A DNA stretch of 64,000 nucleotides, taken from Verrucomicrobiia bacterium. GTDB taxonomy: Bacteria; Verrucomicrobiota; Verrucomicrobiia; Limisphaerales; Pedosphaeraceae. Positions 36,775 through 43,878 of this stretch are shown one piece after another. The DNA is taken from contig DATAUW010000016.1 of the NCBI GenBank assembly GCA_036268055.1, forward strand, positions 1-64,000, given 5' to 3'. Numbering within the stretch: position 1 is the stretch's first letter; the number at the start of each line of letters is the position of its first letter. Below the pieces are notes generated by a model. That model saw only the letters and a program-made list of their open reading frames with translations, was not told the DNA's origin and did not search any database. The translations under genes were made by a program, and so were the position numbers.

Positions 36775-37554
36775 ATGGCGGATTTGAGGCCTTTTGAACG
36801 GGTGAATGTTTTGGGTGTGGGCTTGAGCGCGATCAATTTGAAGCTCGCGCTCTTGGCTATCGCGCGGGCGCTCAAGGAGAAAACCAAGGGCTATATTTGC
36901 GTGACGGGCGTGCATGGGGTGATGGAATCGCAGAAGGACGCGAAGTTGCGCGGGATTTTGAATCGCTCGTTTTTAAATACGCCAGATGGCATGCCGATGG
37001 TGTGGATGGGCAAGCTCAATGGGCATCGCGAAATGGATCGGGTGTATGGGCCAGACCTGATGCTGATGGTGTGTGAGTTCGCGCGGGACAATGGTTACAG
37101 CCATTTTCTGTATGGCGGCGGGCCGGGATTGGCGGAGGAGTTGAAGGGGAGTTTGGAGAAAAAATTTCCGGGGATAAAAATCGCGGGGACTTACACGCCG
37201 CCGTTTCGGCCGTTGAATGACGCGGAGGAGAAGGATTTGATTCGCATGGTGAATGACGCGAAGCCGGACATCATTTGGGTGGGCTTGAGCACGCCGAAGC
37301 AGGAACGGTTCATGGCGCAGTACCAGGATAAATTCGCGGCGACGCTGATGTTCGGCGTGGGGGCGGCGTTTGATTTTCACGCGGGCCGGGTGAAGCAGGC
37401 GCCGCGGTGGATGCAACGGAGCGGGCTGGAATGGTTTTTTCGTTTGTGCTGCGAGCCGAAGCGTTTGTGGCGTCGGTATTTTAGGAATAATCCGTTGTTT
37501 GCGTGGGGGGTTTTTTGCCAGTGGACGGGGTTGAAGAAGTATGTGGTGGAGTAG
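36775..37554 (+). CDS. WecG/TagA/CpsF family glycosyltransferase
   Basis: A 259-residue GT26 enzyme that transfers a sugar to a lipid-linked acceptor. Motifs: NVLGVGLSAINLK, FLNTPDGMPMVW (the conserved Asp in TPDGMP), GPDLMLMVC, HFLYGGGPG, DIIWVGLSTPKQERFM, GVGAAFDFHAGRVKQAP and EWFFRLCCEPKRLWRRY. The ATG at 36775 has GGTGA 7 bases upstream and is preferred; an ATG at 36748 is possible. It may belong to the capsule or exopolysaccharide pathway whose other genes lie 9 kb downstream. Confidence 0.9.
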   Translation: MADLRPFERVNVLGVGLSAINLKLALLAIARALKEKTKGYICVTGVHGVMESQKDAKLRGILNRSFLNTPDGMPMVWMGKLNGHREMDRVYGPDLMLMVCEFARDNGYSHFLYGGGPGLAEELKGSLEKKFPGIKIAGTYTPPFRPLNDAEEKDLIRMVNDAKPDIIWVGLSTPKQERFMAQYQDKFAATLMFGVGAAFDFHAGRVKQAPRWMQRSGLEWFFRLCCEPKRLWRRYFRNNPLFAWGVFCQWTGLKKYVVE

Positions 37555-37912
37555 GAGGGAAGTTTTCAGTTTCAAGTTTTCAGTTTTCAGTTGGGAAAAG
37601 TGAATGGTTGGGTGACTTGAGGCGGGAGGCGCGGGAAACCGCTGAAGCGGTTTGGGTTCTTTATTGCGGTGGTTCCACGTGAGGATTTCTTTCGTCCCTG
37701 CGGGACTTGAGTTGAACGGGATTAAAACCCACCACTAAAGTGGTGGGCAAATATCTGTCGTCCCTATGGGACTTCGGACGGCGGAGCGGCAGCTCCGCCC
37801 TACCAAGTTAGTGGAAGGGGTGGCGGCGCGGTTGCGCCGCGGGGGATTGGTCGCGCTCGGCGCTCCGCGACTGCGGCTAATTTTCGTCAACTCCTATTCG
37901 ATACGGAAATTT
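37555..37912. repeat. Gap filled with hairpin repeats
   Basis: No gene is supported. Perfect hairpins: AAACCGC-TGAA-GCGGTTT (37636-37653), GTCCC-TGC-GGGAC (37694-37706), CCCACCAC-TAAA-GTGGTGGG (37728-37747) and GTCCC-TAT-GGGAC (37760-37772). The beginning (about 37560-37590) has AGTTTTCAGTTTTCAG-type simple sequence also found near 43461 and 43832. Confidence 0.75.
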
Positions 37913-38503
37913 TTAGGCCAAACTTTTGGTGAGTTGGGTCAGGCGGGTGACGGATTCGTTGATGTGGCGGGCGTGGGCGAGGACGGTTTCGGGCGGCAGG
38001 GCGGAGTATTCGCGGATCATGGCGGCGGTGAGGCCCATGATGCCGTCGAGCGGGCCGGTTATTTCCTGGGTGAGGAGGTGGACGACGTCGGTGCGCAATT
38101 TATCGGCGCGTTTGTACATTTCCGATTTCAATTCGGATTGGCGCGCGAGGCGGATGGTGACGGCTTCGAGGAGTTCTTCGGGCGCGAACGGTTTGGTGAG
38201 GTAATCGTCCGCGCCGGAGGACATGCCGCGGCGAAAATCGTGGCGGTCCATCGCGGCGGTGAGAAAAATAAAGGGCGTGCTCGCGAGCACGGGATGTTCG
38301 CGAATGGCGGCGAGGGTGCGGTAGCCATCCATGCCGGGCATGCGGACATCGCAGATGATGAGGTCGGGCGGTTGGGCGAGGGCGAGTTGAAGGCCGGTTT
38401 CGCCGTCGGTGGCTTCGCGGGTGGCGAAGCCGAAATTGTGGAGGGTTTCGACGACGACGGAACGGATGTCGTTGGTGTCATCAATGACTAAAATATTCGG
38501 CAT
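37913..38503 (-). CDS. Response regulator fused to a degenerate HisKA (DHp) domain
   Basis: A 196-residue protein: receiver domain at 1-120 (DDTND, Asp in LIICDVRMPGMDG, Thr in FIFLTAAM, Lys in YLTKPF) and a C-terminal helical hairpin that matches HisKA. The H-box reads LTQEITGPLDGIMG, so the phospho-accepting His is replaced by Gln while the Pro-Leu-Asp-Gly-Ile part is kept. There is no HATPase domain. It could dimerise and act on kinases or compete for them. It stands alone, with repeats upstream and downstream. Confidence 0.82.
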   Translation of the reverse strand: MPNILVIDDTNDIRSVVVETLHNFGFATREATDGETGLQLALAQPPDLIICDVRMPGMDGYRTLAAIREHPVLASTPFIFLTAAMDRHDFRRGMSSGADDYLTKPFAPEELLEAVTIRLARQSELKSEMYKRADKLRTDVVHLLTQEITGPLDGIMGLTAAMIREYSALPPETVLAHARHINESVTRLTQLTKSLA

Positions 38504-38738
38504 ATAAAAATCAGTCTAACTGTTCCTCGCCGGGTTGTGGGCGCAAGTGCTTACCACGAAGCATGCCAACGGTTCGGGGGAGTAGAATATGTCGGATTTT
38601 GTGGACATTGGGTTTTGGGGTGCATAGTTGTGGAGTGGAGTTTGTCTCGAATTAGGACTGGTCTGATCCTATTTGAACCGCGGAGGCGCGGAGAAAGAAG
38701 CGCAGGTATGATATTTCAATCTGAGACGAGCGAGTTTT

Positions 38739-39626
38739 GTGTGGCTTGAGGTTTTGGCGGATGTCGGTAGTGTGGTGGCGGCTGAGTGGCCGAATGGAAT
38801 GGAACGAGATTTTTCTACGTTGTGGGACGAGTTGTTTAGCACGAATACGCTTTATGGCGATATTTTGTGGGCGGTGGTCATTGGATTTATCGCGTGGTCG
38901 GTGGGGCGGGCGTCGGGTTTGATGTTTCAACGGATGCAGCAGCATCCGAAATATATGCCGTCGGACCGGACGGCGATCGGGTTTCTGGCGCAGTTCGCGC
39001 GGTTGTGCATTTACATGTTCGCGTTCGTGACGTGGGCGCAACTCATCCCGGCGTTGAAGGGGATCGGCACGGCGTGGCTGGCGAGCGTGGGGGTGGTGTC
39101 GGTGGTGCTGGGTCTCGCGGCGCAAAATACTTTGGGGAATCTGATCGCGGGGATCGCGCTGATATTGTATCGCCCGTTCAACATTGGCGACCGGTTGCAG
39201 GTGACGGCGCCGTCGGGTTTGGAAACGGGGATCGTGGAGAGTTTGAATTTGGGTTACACGGTGTTGCGGACGGCGGACAACCGGCGCATCGTGATTCCGA
39301 ACAGCGCGATGGCGAGCCAGACTTCGGTGAATCTTTCGCTGACGGATGAGCGGACGATTTGCCTGGTTCCGTTTCGGTTGACGCACGAGGCGGATGTGGA
39401 TAAGGCGCGAAAGATTCTGGTGGATCTGGCGAATCAAACTCAGCGGGTGTTGGAGGTGCAGAGTTGTCCGATGACGGATTTGAGCAGCACGAGTGTGACG
39501 CTGACGTTGCGGGTATGGGTCGCGGACCCGAAGGCGGCGACGGAGGTGAAGAATGAATTGTTGGAGGCGGGGAAGCGGAAGTTTGGGGAGGCGGGGGTGG
39601 AGTTGTTTAGGTTTAAGGGGGTGTAG
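38739..39626 (+). CDS. Mechanosensitive ion channel, MscS family
   Basis: A 295-residue MscS-like channel that opens under membrane tension. N-terminal hydrophobic helices (about 39-60 and 85-105) precede the pore helix (WLASVGVVSVVLGLAAQNTLGNLIAGIALI), the beta domain (RPFNIGDRLQV) and the vestibule. The Gly/Ala-rich pore helix and 'AAQ.TLGN..AG' match the family. The GTG at 38739 is the first start; an ATG at 38799 is also possible. Confidence 0.92.
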   Translation: MWLEVLADVGSVVAAEWPNGMERDFSTLWDELFSTNTLYGDILWAVVIGFIAWSVGRASGLMFQRMQQHPKYMPSDRTAIGFLAQFARLCIYMFAFVTWAQLIPALKGIGTAWLASVGVVSVVLGLAAQNTLGNLIAGIALILYRPFNIGDRLQVTAPSGLETGIVESLNLGYTVLRTADNRRIVIPNSAMASQTSVNLSLTDERTICLVPFRLTHEADVDKARKILVDLANQTQRVLEVQSCPMTDLSSTSVTLTLRVWVADPKAATEVKNELLEAGKRKFGEAGVELFRFKGV

Positions 39627-39635
39627 GGGTTTAGT

Positions 39636-40142
39636 TTGAAAGATCAATCATCAATTAAATCGATCGGGCTCCGATTAGTCATCGGTATTATTTTATTATT
39701 GGGTTTCGTTTTTTCTAATTTTATTTGGCCGTGGTGGCCGCCTAATTGGATTGAGCGGCGTGAGCAACGAGAAATAGTTACGGCGCGAGTTCAGTCGGCT
39801 GGAGGATGGGATGCGATCCGGCAAGGTTGTATTAGTTTGGCGGTTCAGAATACGAATGGCTTTTTTTCGCATCTGCCGGACACAAATAGGTTGCCGCCGT
39901 CCATTGCCGCGCTCGCGCCATCCTATATTGAATACCTACCTGAGCGAGGGTGCGTAAGGCTCACTATTTTCGGCATGCATCGAACTGGCGGGCATTCGAC
40001 TCCCTATTTTGCCCTTGAGGTTGACACGTCATCTAAAAGTCTGGAACACATTCCGGGTTCTGGATATAGCGGCGGTGGTGTGATTGGAAATTACTACTCA
40101 ACTTACCGTCAGATTGCGGACGGAGTGTATGAGGTTTATTAA
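39636..40142 (+). CDS. Unrecognised membrane-anchored protein
   Basis: A 168-residue protein starting at TTG 39636, 9 bases after the MscS stop. It has one N-terminal membrane helix (IGLRLVIGIILLLGFVFSNF) and a soluble domain (REIVTARVQSAGGWDAIR, LPPSIAALAPSYIEYLPE, HSTPYFALEVDTSSK). I do not recognise the family. By eye it is more A+T-rich than its neighbours upstream, which may point to a different origin. Being tandem with MscS does not show a functional link. Confidence 0.6.
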   Translation: MKDQSSIKSIGLRLVIGIILLLGFVFSNFIWPWWPPNWIERREQREIVTARVQSAGGWDAIRQGCISLAVQNTNGFFSHLPDTNRLPPSIAALAPSYIEYLPERGCVRLTIFGMHRTGGHSTPYFALEVDTSSKSLEHIPGSGYSGGGVIGNYYSTYRQIADGVYEVY

Positions 40143-40185
40143 GGAAAGAAACAGGGCGAAGGCTGGTCGGAATGTGTGAGGTGTG

Positions 40186-40252
40186 TGAAAGGGCGGTAAA
40201 CGCGCCTTGAGGCGCGCCTCGCTTCGCTCTATATAGTGGGTAATTTTTTTGG
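40186..40252. repeat. 67-base direct repeat, copy 1
   Basis: This 67-base sequence (starting TGAAAGGGCGGTAAACGCGC, ending TAATTTTTTTGG) recurs at 42617-42683 with one difference (C to T). An internal palindrome GGCGCGCC and a run of T follow GCGCGCCTCGCTTCGCTC. The two copies bracket 2.4 kb carrying a small membrane protein and both PEP-CTERM genes. Confidence 0.85.
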
Positions 40253-40270
40253 CGACTAACTTATAAAGTC

Positions 40271-40648
40271 ATGCTTTTGTATTTTGTAATAATGTTTTTT
40301 TTCCCGATTGCTCTGCTGGCTATCTTAACATTCGGGCTTATGAGGCTCTTGTGTACGCGCGGGCCAGGTAATATTATTCCCGGTCTATTGTTTGGTTTGC
40401 CGACGATTTACTTATGTTTTTCGTATCTGACTTTTTGGATGGTAACCGATGGTTATGCAGTAGGGAGTCTTGCAATTCCACTTTTAATTATTGGCGGGTT
40501 GGTGGTGTGGCGGGGCTTTCGCACTGGCCGGAAACGCAGGGATATTTTTTCAGCGGTGGTTATATTCGGTTGTTTAATTGCAGGTAGTTTTGTGGCTATT
40601 GAGTGTCCTGAAATTGCGAGGACAATGTTTTTGCCGTTTTTTCTGTAG
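40271..40648 (+). CDS. Small polytopic membrane protein, unrecognised
   Basis: A 125-residue, very hydrophobic protein with four likely helices (LLYFVIMFFFPIALLAILTF, IPGLLFGLPTIYLCF, SLAIPLLIIGGLVV, FSAVVIFGCLIAG). It is A+T-rich compared with the housekeeping genes. The family is not recognised, and it could be an immunity-like or small-ion membrane protein. It lies just after the first 67-base repeat. Confidence 0.55.
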   Translation: MLLYFVIMFFFPIALLAILTFGLMRLLCTRGPGNIIPGLLFGLPTIYLCFSYLTFWMVTDGYAVGSLAIPLLIIGGLVVWRGFRTGRKRRDIFSAVVIFGCLIAGSFVAIECPEIARTMFLPFFL

Positions 40649-40758
40649 GTAATAAACAGAGCAACGCAAATGCGAGCGGTAACAAAGCAAAGAGACTAGA
40701 GCGTATCTGCTGACTATTTCTATGTCGGCTAAGCTATCGGCTGGCAACGGTAAACTCG

Positions 40759-40960
40759 AGAAACGGTTAAAACCGTTTCTTATATGCGCGCGCGACGTTT
40801 TTCCCCCAACTGAAGTTGGGGGTTAATGAGAAGCGTTGGGCGAGTGGGTGAGCAGTAGTTCCAGATGGAAATTTCTTTCGTCCCTGCGGGACTTGGTTTG
40901 TAAGGAATTTGGACCCAGCCATAAATGGCTGGGCTAAGGTCGGTCGTCCCTGGCGGGACT
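40759..40960. repeat. Cluster of perfect hairpin repeats
   Basis: GAAACGGT-TAAA-ACCGTTTC (40760-40779), CCCCCAAC-TGAA-GTTGGGGG (40803-40822) followed by TTAATGAGAAGCGTTGG (40823-40839), GTCCC-TGC-GGGAC (40880-40892), CCCAGCCA-TAAA-TGGCTGGG (40914-40933) and GTCCC-TGGC-GGGAC (40946-40959). The stems differ from copy to copy but stay complementary. The block overlaps the read-through end of the gene at 40767-41792. Confidence 0.85.
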
Positions 40961-41792
40961 TTGAGGGCGGGATGGGATGGGAGTTTTGTGGCGGTTGGTG
41001 GTGTACGGGCTTGCTTCGCTGCGCTCGGGATAGTTTTTGGGATTGATGGCTGTTTCTCTGGGCTGAAGCCGGAGTTAATGAGAAGCGGTGGAGGCCGCTT
41101 GGGTGTTTGCGTCTATTGATGGCGAGAAGGCTCGCACTACATAATAGTAAAGACCAAGTAGCTGGTTCGGGAACGGGGTTTGGTGAAAAGACGATTGAAT
41201 CGAGATTCAAGCCATTATCAGCGCCAAATCCTTGCAGAGCACTGGGAACAGTAAATTTAAGTTCTTGTACAGTTCCTGCCAAAGCAGAAATATTCGCACC
41301 ATACAAAGTATAATTTGGACTGTTAAGAACCGGTCCGGTTGCTATGGCATAAAAGGTTATGTTTTCACCTCCCAACGATAGAAGCACCGGTCCTTGTGAA
41401 GGATCCAACACGGCCTTGAACTGAATTGACATCGTTCCGGCCGGCACCAAACCAGTCTGACTAATAGAAGCGTCAAGGGCTGTCACTCCTCCTTGCAGAA
41501 TAACACCAAAATTTCCTTCGATACAATTAACGCCATAAGGATCGTTTGATCCTATCAGCGTTACGGCGGTAGATCCCAACGACTCATCATCATAGTTAAT
41601 TTGAGACTGCTGGGCGGATCCGAATTGCATGGTCCAGCCGGGAAGGGCGATTCCGACCGCCAATAGAGACGGTTGGTTGTTAGGAACGATTTTCGCCGAT
41701 TCAAAGTCGAGGTTTTGAAAAGCACCTTGACCGGCGGAACGTAAGGCTGGGGAAATTATTGCGACCAGCATGCCAAGAAAAATTGGTTTCAT
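40767..41792 (-). CDS. PEP-CTERM protein with stop-loss C-terminal extension
   Basis: About 341 residues from the ATG at 41792 (a GTG lies at 41801). Signal peptide, a beta-rich exported domain (GAFQNLDFESAKIVP, then NYTLYGANISALAG), and a PEP-CTERM segment VPEPATWSLLLCSASLLAINRRK. In the paralogue next door (41828-42511) the protein ends a few residues after this segment. Here the frame runs on about 112 residues through the intergenic repeats (from about 41105 to 40767), giving a Pro/Ser/His-rich tail. A sorting signal normally has to be terminal, so this copy may not be sorted properly. Confidence 0.78.
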   Translation of the reverse strand: MKPIFLGMLVAIISPALRSAGQGAFQNLDFESAKIVPNNQPSLLAVGIALPGWTMQFGSAQQSQINYDDESLGSTAVTLIGSNDPYGVNCIEGNFGVILQGGVTALDASISQTGLVPAGTMSIQFKAVLDPSQGPVLLSLGGENITFYAIATGPVLNSPNYTLYGANISALAGTVQELKFTVPSALQGFGADNGLNLDSIVFSPNPVPEPATWSLLLCSASLLAINRRKHPSGLHRFSLTPASAQRNSHQSQKLSRAQRSKPVHHQPPQNSHPIPPSKSRQGRPTLAQPFMAGSKFLTNQVPQGRKKFPSGTTAHPLAQRFSLTPNFSWGKNVARAYKKRF

Positions 41793-41827
41793 GCTGATCA
41801 CGTTGATGGTTTAGAGTTCACTTTTTA

Positions 41828-42511
41828 TTATTTCAATCGCCTGATGGCGAGAAGGCTCGCACTGCATAGTAGCAAAGACCAAATGGTTGGTTCGGGAACG
41901 GCGTTTGGTGAAAAGACGATTGAATCGACGGGAAAGCCGTTGAAGGCATCGGTGGGAGTAGGCAAAGCGCTAATGGCTAACTCTTGGGTGGTGCCGATTA
42001 GTCCGGTCGGAATCACGCCGCCGTATAAGGTGTAGTTTGGATTTTCGGCCAATGGGCTCATCGTAATTTCCTGACCGCCCAAGGTGACTTCATATCCGGT
42101 AGTGCCCGGGCCGAATTTCATCTGGATTGATTTCGCAGTGGAAGGCACAAAACCAGTTTGTTCTATGGTGGCGGGCACATGAGTTCCAGAGCCGCCCGCT
42201 TGAAGGACAGCGGTATAGTTTCCTTCTATGACTCCGCCGGGCCCATTTCCGAAGTTTGGTCCGAGAATATCAACTTCCGGGTCGCCGGTGCTCGCATTGT
42301 TTTGCAAAACTTGCGATGCCTGGGAGGAACCGAGGAAAACTGTCCAGCCTGGAAGCGCTGCACTTACGGGAACAAAGCTTCCAACTTGACCTTGCGGAAT
42401 GGGTGATAAATTGGCGGATTCGAAACCTAGATTTTGAAAGGTGCCTTGGCCGCTGCAACACGATACGGAGAAGGTTATCGCAATCAAAATACAAAGATAA
42501 GTTGATTTCAT
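41828..42511 (-). CDS. PEP-CTERM sorting domain protein
   Basis: A 227-residue exported protein. Signal peptide (MKSTYLCILIAITFSVSCC) with a good ribosome-binding site (GAGGTG, 6 bases upstream), a beta-rich domain beginning GTFQNLGFESANLSP, and a C-terminal PEP-CTERM signal VPEPTIWSLLLCSASLLAI with the terminal basic RRLK. Exosortase (47.0 kb) would cleave at PEP. It is a close paralogue of the gene at 40767-41792, with the same opening and NYTLYG, suggesting recent duplication. Confidence 0.9.
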   Translation of the reverse strand: MKSTYLCILIAITFSVSCCSGQGTFQNLGFESANLSPIPQGQVGSFVPVSAALPGWTVFLGSSQASQVLQNNASTGDPEVDILGPNFGNGPGGVIEGNYTAVLQAGGSGTHVPATIEQTGFVPSTAKSIQMKFGPGTTGYEVTLGGQEITMSPLAENPNYTLYGGVIPTGLIGTTQELAISALPTPTDAFNGFPVDSIVFSPNAVPEPTIWSLLLCSASLLAIRRLK

Positions 42512-43021
42512 TTAAAGCACCTCGGTGTTGGCGTTAGTTTGCGCCGGTTAAGCATTTGGTGAAAGGAAATTCTTCACGTTTGGGGATGGCACGCGGCGGA
42601 GGAACGATGGGAGGTATGAAAGGGCGGTAAACGCGCTTTGAGGCGCGCCTCGCTTCGCTCTATATAGTGGGTAATTTTTTTGGTTGATCCCAGGGTTGGC
42701 TCGGGGCGAGCCAACCCTGGGCTTTGTTGCAGAACTTCGTTGAAGTTCTCGGAGGGGGGCTCAAAAACCTGTAGCGCGAAGCGTGGGCCGGTTGTCAGGT
42801 AGAATTTGTAGTTGGCGAATGTGTGGCGTCTTTTTAATTCGGAGGGTTCTTTCGTCCTTAGCAGGACTTAATTTGTAAGGAACTTGCACCCAGCCATAAA
42901 TGGCTGGGCTAAGGTCGGCCGTCCCTGGCGGGACTTCAGAGGAGCGCGACTCGGCTCTGCCTTACGGATGAGGTGGTTTGGGTTTTAAATGAAAGTTCGC
43001 GATCGTGGACAGTGAAAATTT
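42512..43021. repeat. Gap with 67-base repeat copy 2 and hairpins
   Basis: No gene is supported. It has the second 67-base direct repeat (42617-42683), a perfect 15-base hairpin CCCAGGGTTGGCTCG/CGAGCCAACCCTGGG (42689-42721), GAACTTC-GTT-GAAGTTC (42732-42748), GTCCT-TAGC-AGGAC (42854-42867), CCCAGCCA-TAAA-TGGCTGGG (42889-42908), and GTCCC-TGGC-GGGAC (42921-42934). The 42854 hairpin differs from the usual GTCCC/GGGAC by a compensating pair. Confidence 0.85.
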
Positions 43022-43429
43022 TTAACGGGGGGAAGGCGGGAGGTTGCGTGGGCGGATTCGGTTGGTGGGTGGCTGGGGCATGGGGGGCATTTGGAGGTTG
43101 GTCAGCTTGGGCAGGTAGCGGCGCAGGCGGTAGAGTCCGCCTTGGGTGGGGAGGGGCTGGGTGACGGTGACGGTGGCGTTGTTGGTGTGGTAGAGGGCGG
43201 GGTCTATGGATTGCCAGTCGCCGGTGTCGGCGGGTTGCTGGGTCATGAGTTCCCAAGTGCCCGGGATTTTGGGCCAGGAGATGGTTACGTTGTTGCCGCT
43301 GAGGGTGGCGCTGAGGTGCAGGTTGTGGCTGCCGCCGGATAGGAAGGGACTCTTTTCTGCGTTGACGGCGGTGGCGAAGGCAAGCACGGTCAGGAGGCGG
43401 ACGATTCGGCTGGTGTGGGTTGAAAACAT
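43022..43429 (-). CDS. Small secreted protein with Verrucomicrobia-type beta domain
   Basis: About 135 residues from the ATG at 43429. A signal peptide (RIVRLLTVLAFATAVNAE) precedes a domain with LSATLSGNNVTISWPKI, a Trp-containing 'GTWELMTQ' and 'GGLYRLRRYL', a pattern also seen at the ends of the large secreted proteins of these bacteria (a fibronectin-like 'test-of-fit' domain). The Pro/Arg-rich end looks disordered. It might be an accessory secreted protein; function is unknown. Confidence 0.6.
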   Translation of the reverse strand: MFSTHTSRIVRLLTVLAFATAVNAEKSPFLSGGSHNLHLSATLSGNNVTISWPKIPGTWELMTQQPADTGDWQSIDPALYHTNNATVTVTQPLPTQGGLYRLRRYLPKLTNLQMPPMPQPPTNRIRPRNLPPSPR

Positions 43430-43462
43430 GATCGGATAATCAAGGTATTGGGGATTGGGTTT

Positions 43463-43827
43463 CAAGTTTCAAGTTTTCAGTTTTCAGCGGGACCACCTCT
43501 CCCCGACCCTCTCCCCCGCGGGCGGCGGCGGAGAGGGGGAAGATGGGAACGAGAAGTTTTATGTTTTAAGTTTCAGGTTTTTGTAAATTAAAAATTAAAA
43601 ATTTAAAATGCAAAATTGGGAATGGGACTCGCGAGGGTTGGGTATGGTTAATGGGGAGTTTCAAGTTTTTGGTTTTCAGTGGGGACCACCTCTCCCCGGC
43701 CCTCTCCCCCGCGGACGGTGGCGGAGAGGGGGAAGATGGGAACGAGAAGTTTTATGTTTTAAGTTTCAGGTTTTTATAAATTAAAAATTTAAAAATTAAA
43801 AATTAAAAATGTAAAATTGGGAATGGG
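43463..43827. repeat. Tandem duplication of an about 165-base C/T-rich element
   Basis: Two near-copies (about 43463-43626 and 43658-43827) share GACCACCTCTCCCC, an 8-base hairpin CCTCTCCC..GGGAGAGG type structure with a GC-rich loop, GATGGGAACGAGAAG and the A/T-rich end TTTTAAGTTTCAGG. A simple A+T run (AAATTAAAAATTAAAAAT) follows each. No coding content. A related C-rich fragment occurs near 34912. Confidence 0.75.
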
Positions 43828-43878
43828 GGCAGAAGTTTCAAGTTTTCAGTTTTTGGTTTTGTGTAAAAAATCTGAGGA

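Noticed and set aside
38652-39647. Minus-strand frame across the MscS gene
   Set aside because: Arg/His/Pro-rich antisense shadow of a clear MscS gene.
43463-43827. Possible CRISPR array
   Set aside because: Only two copies, about 165 bases each, with no spacer structure or cas genes.
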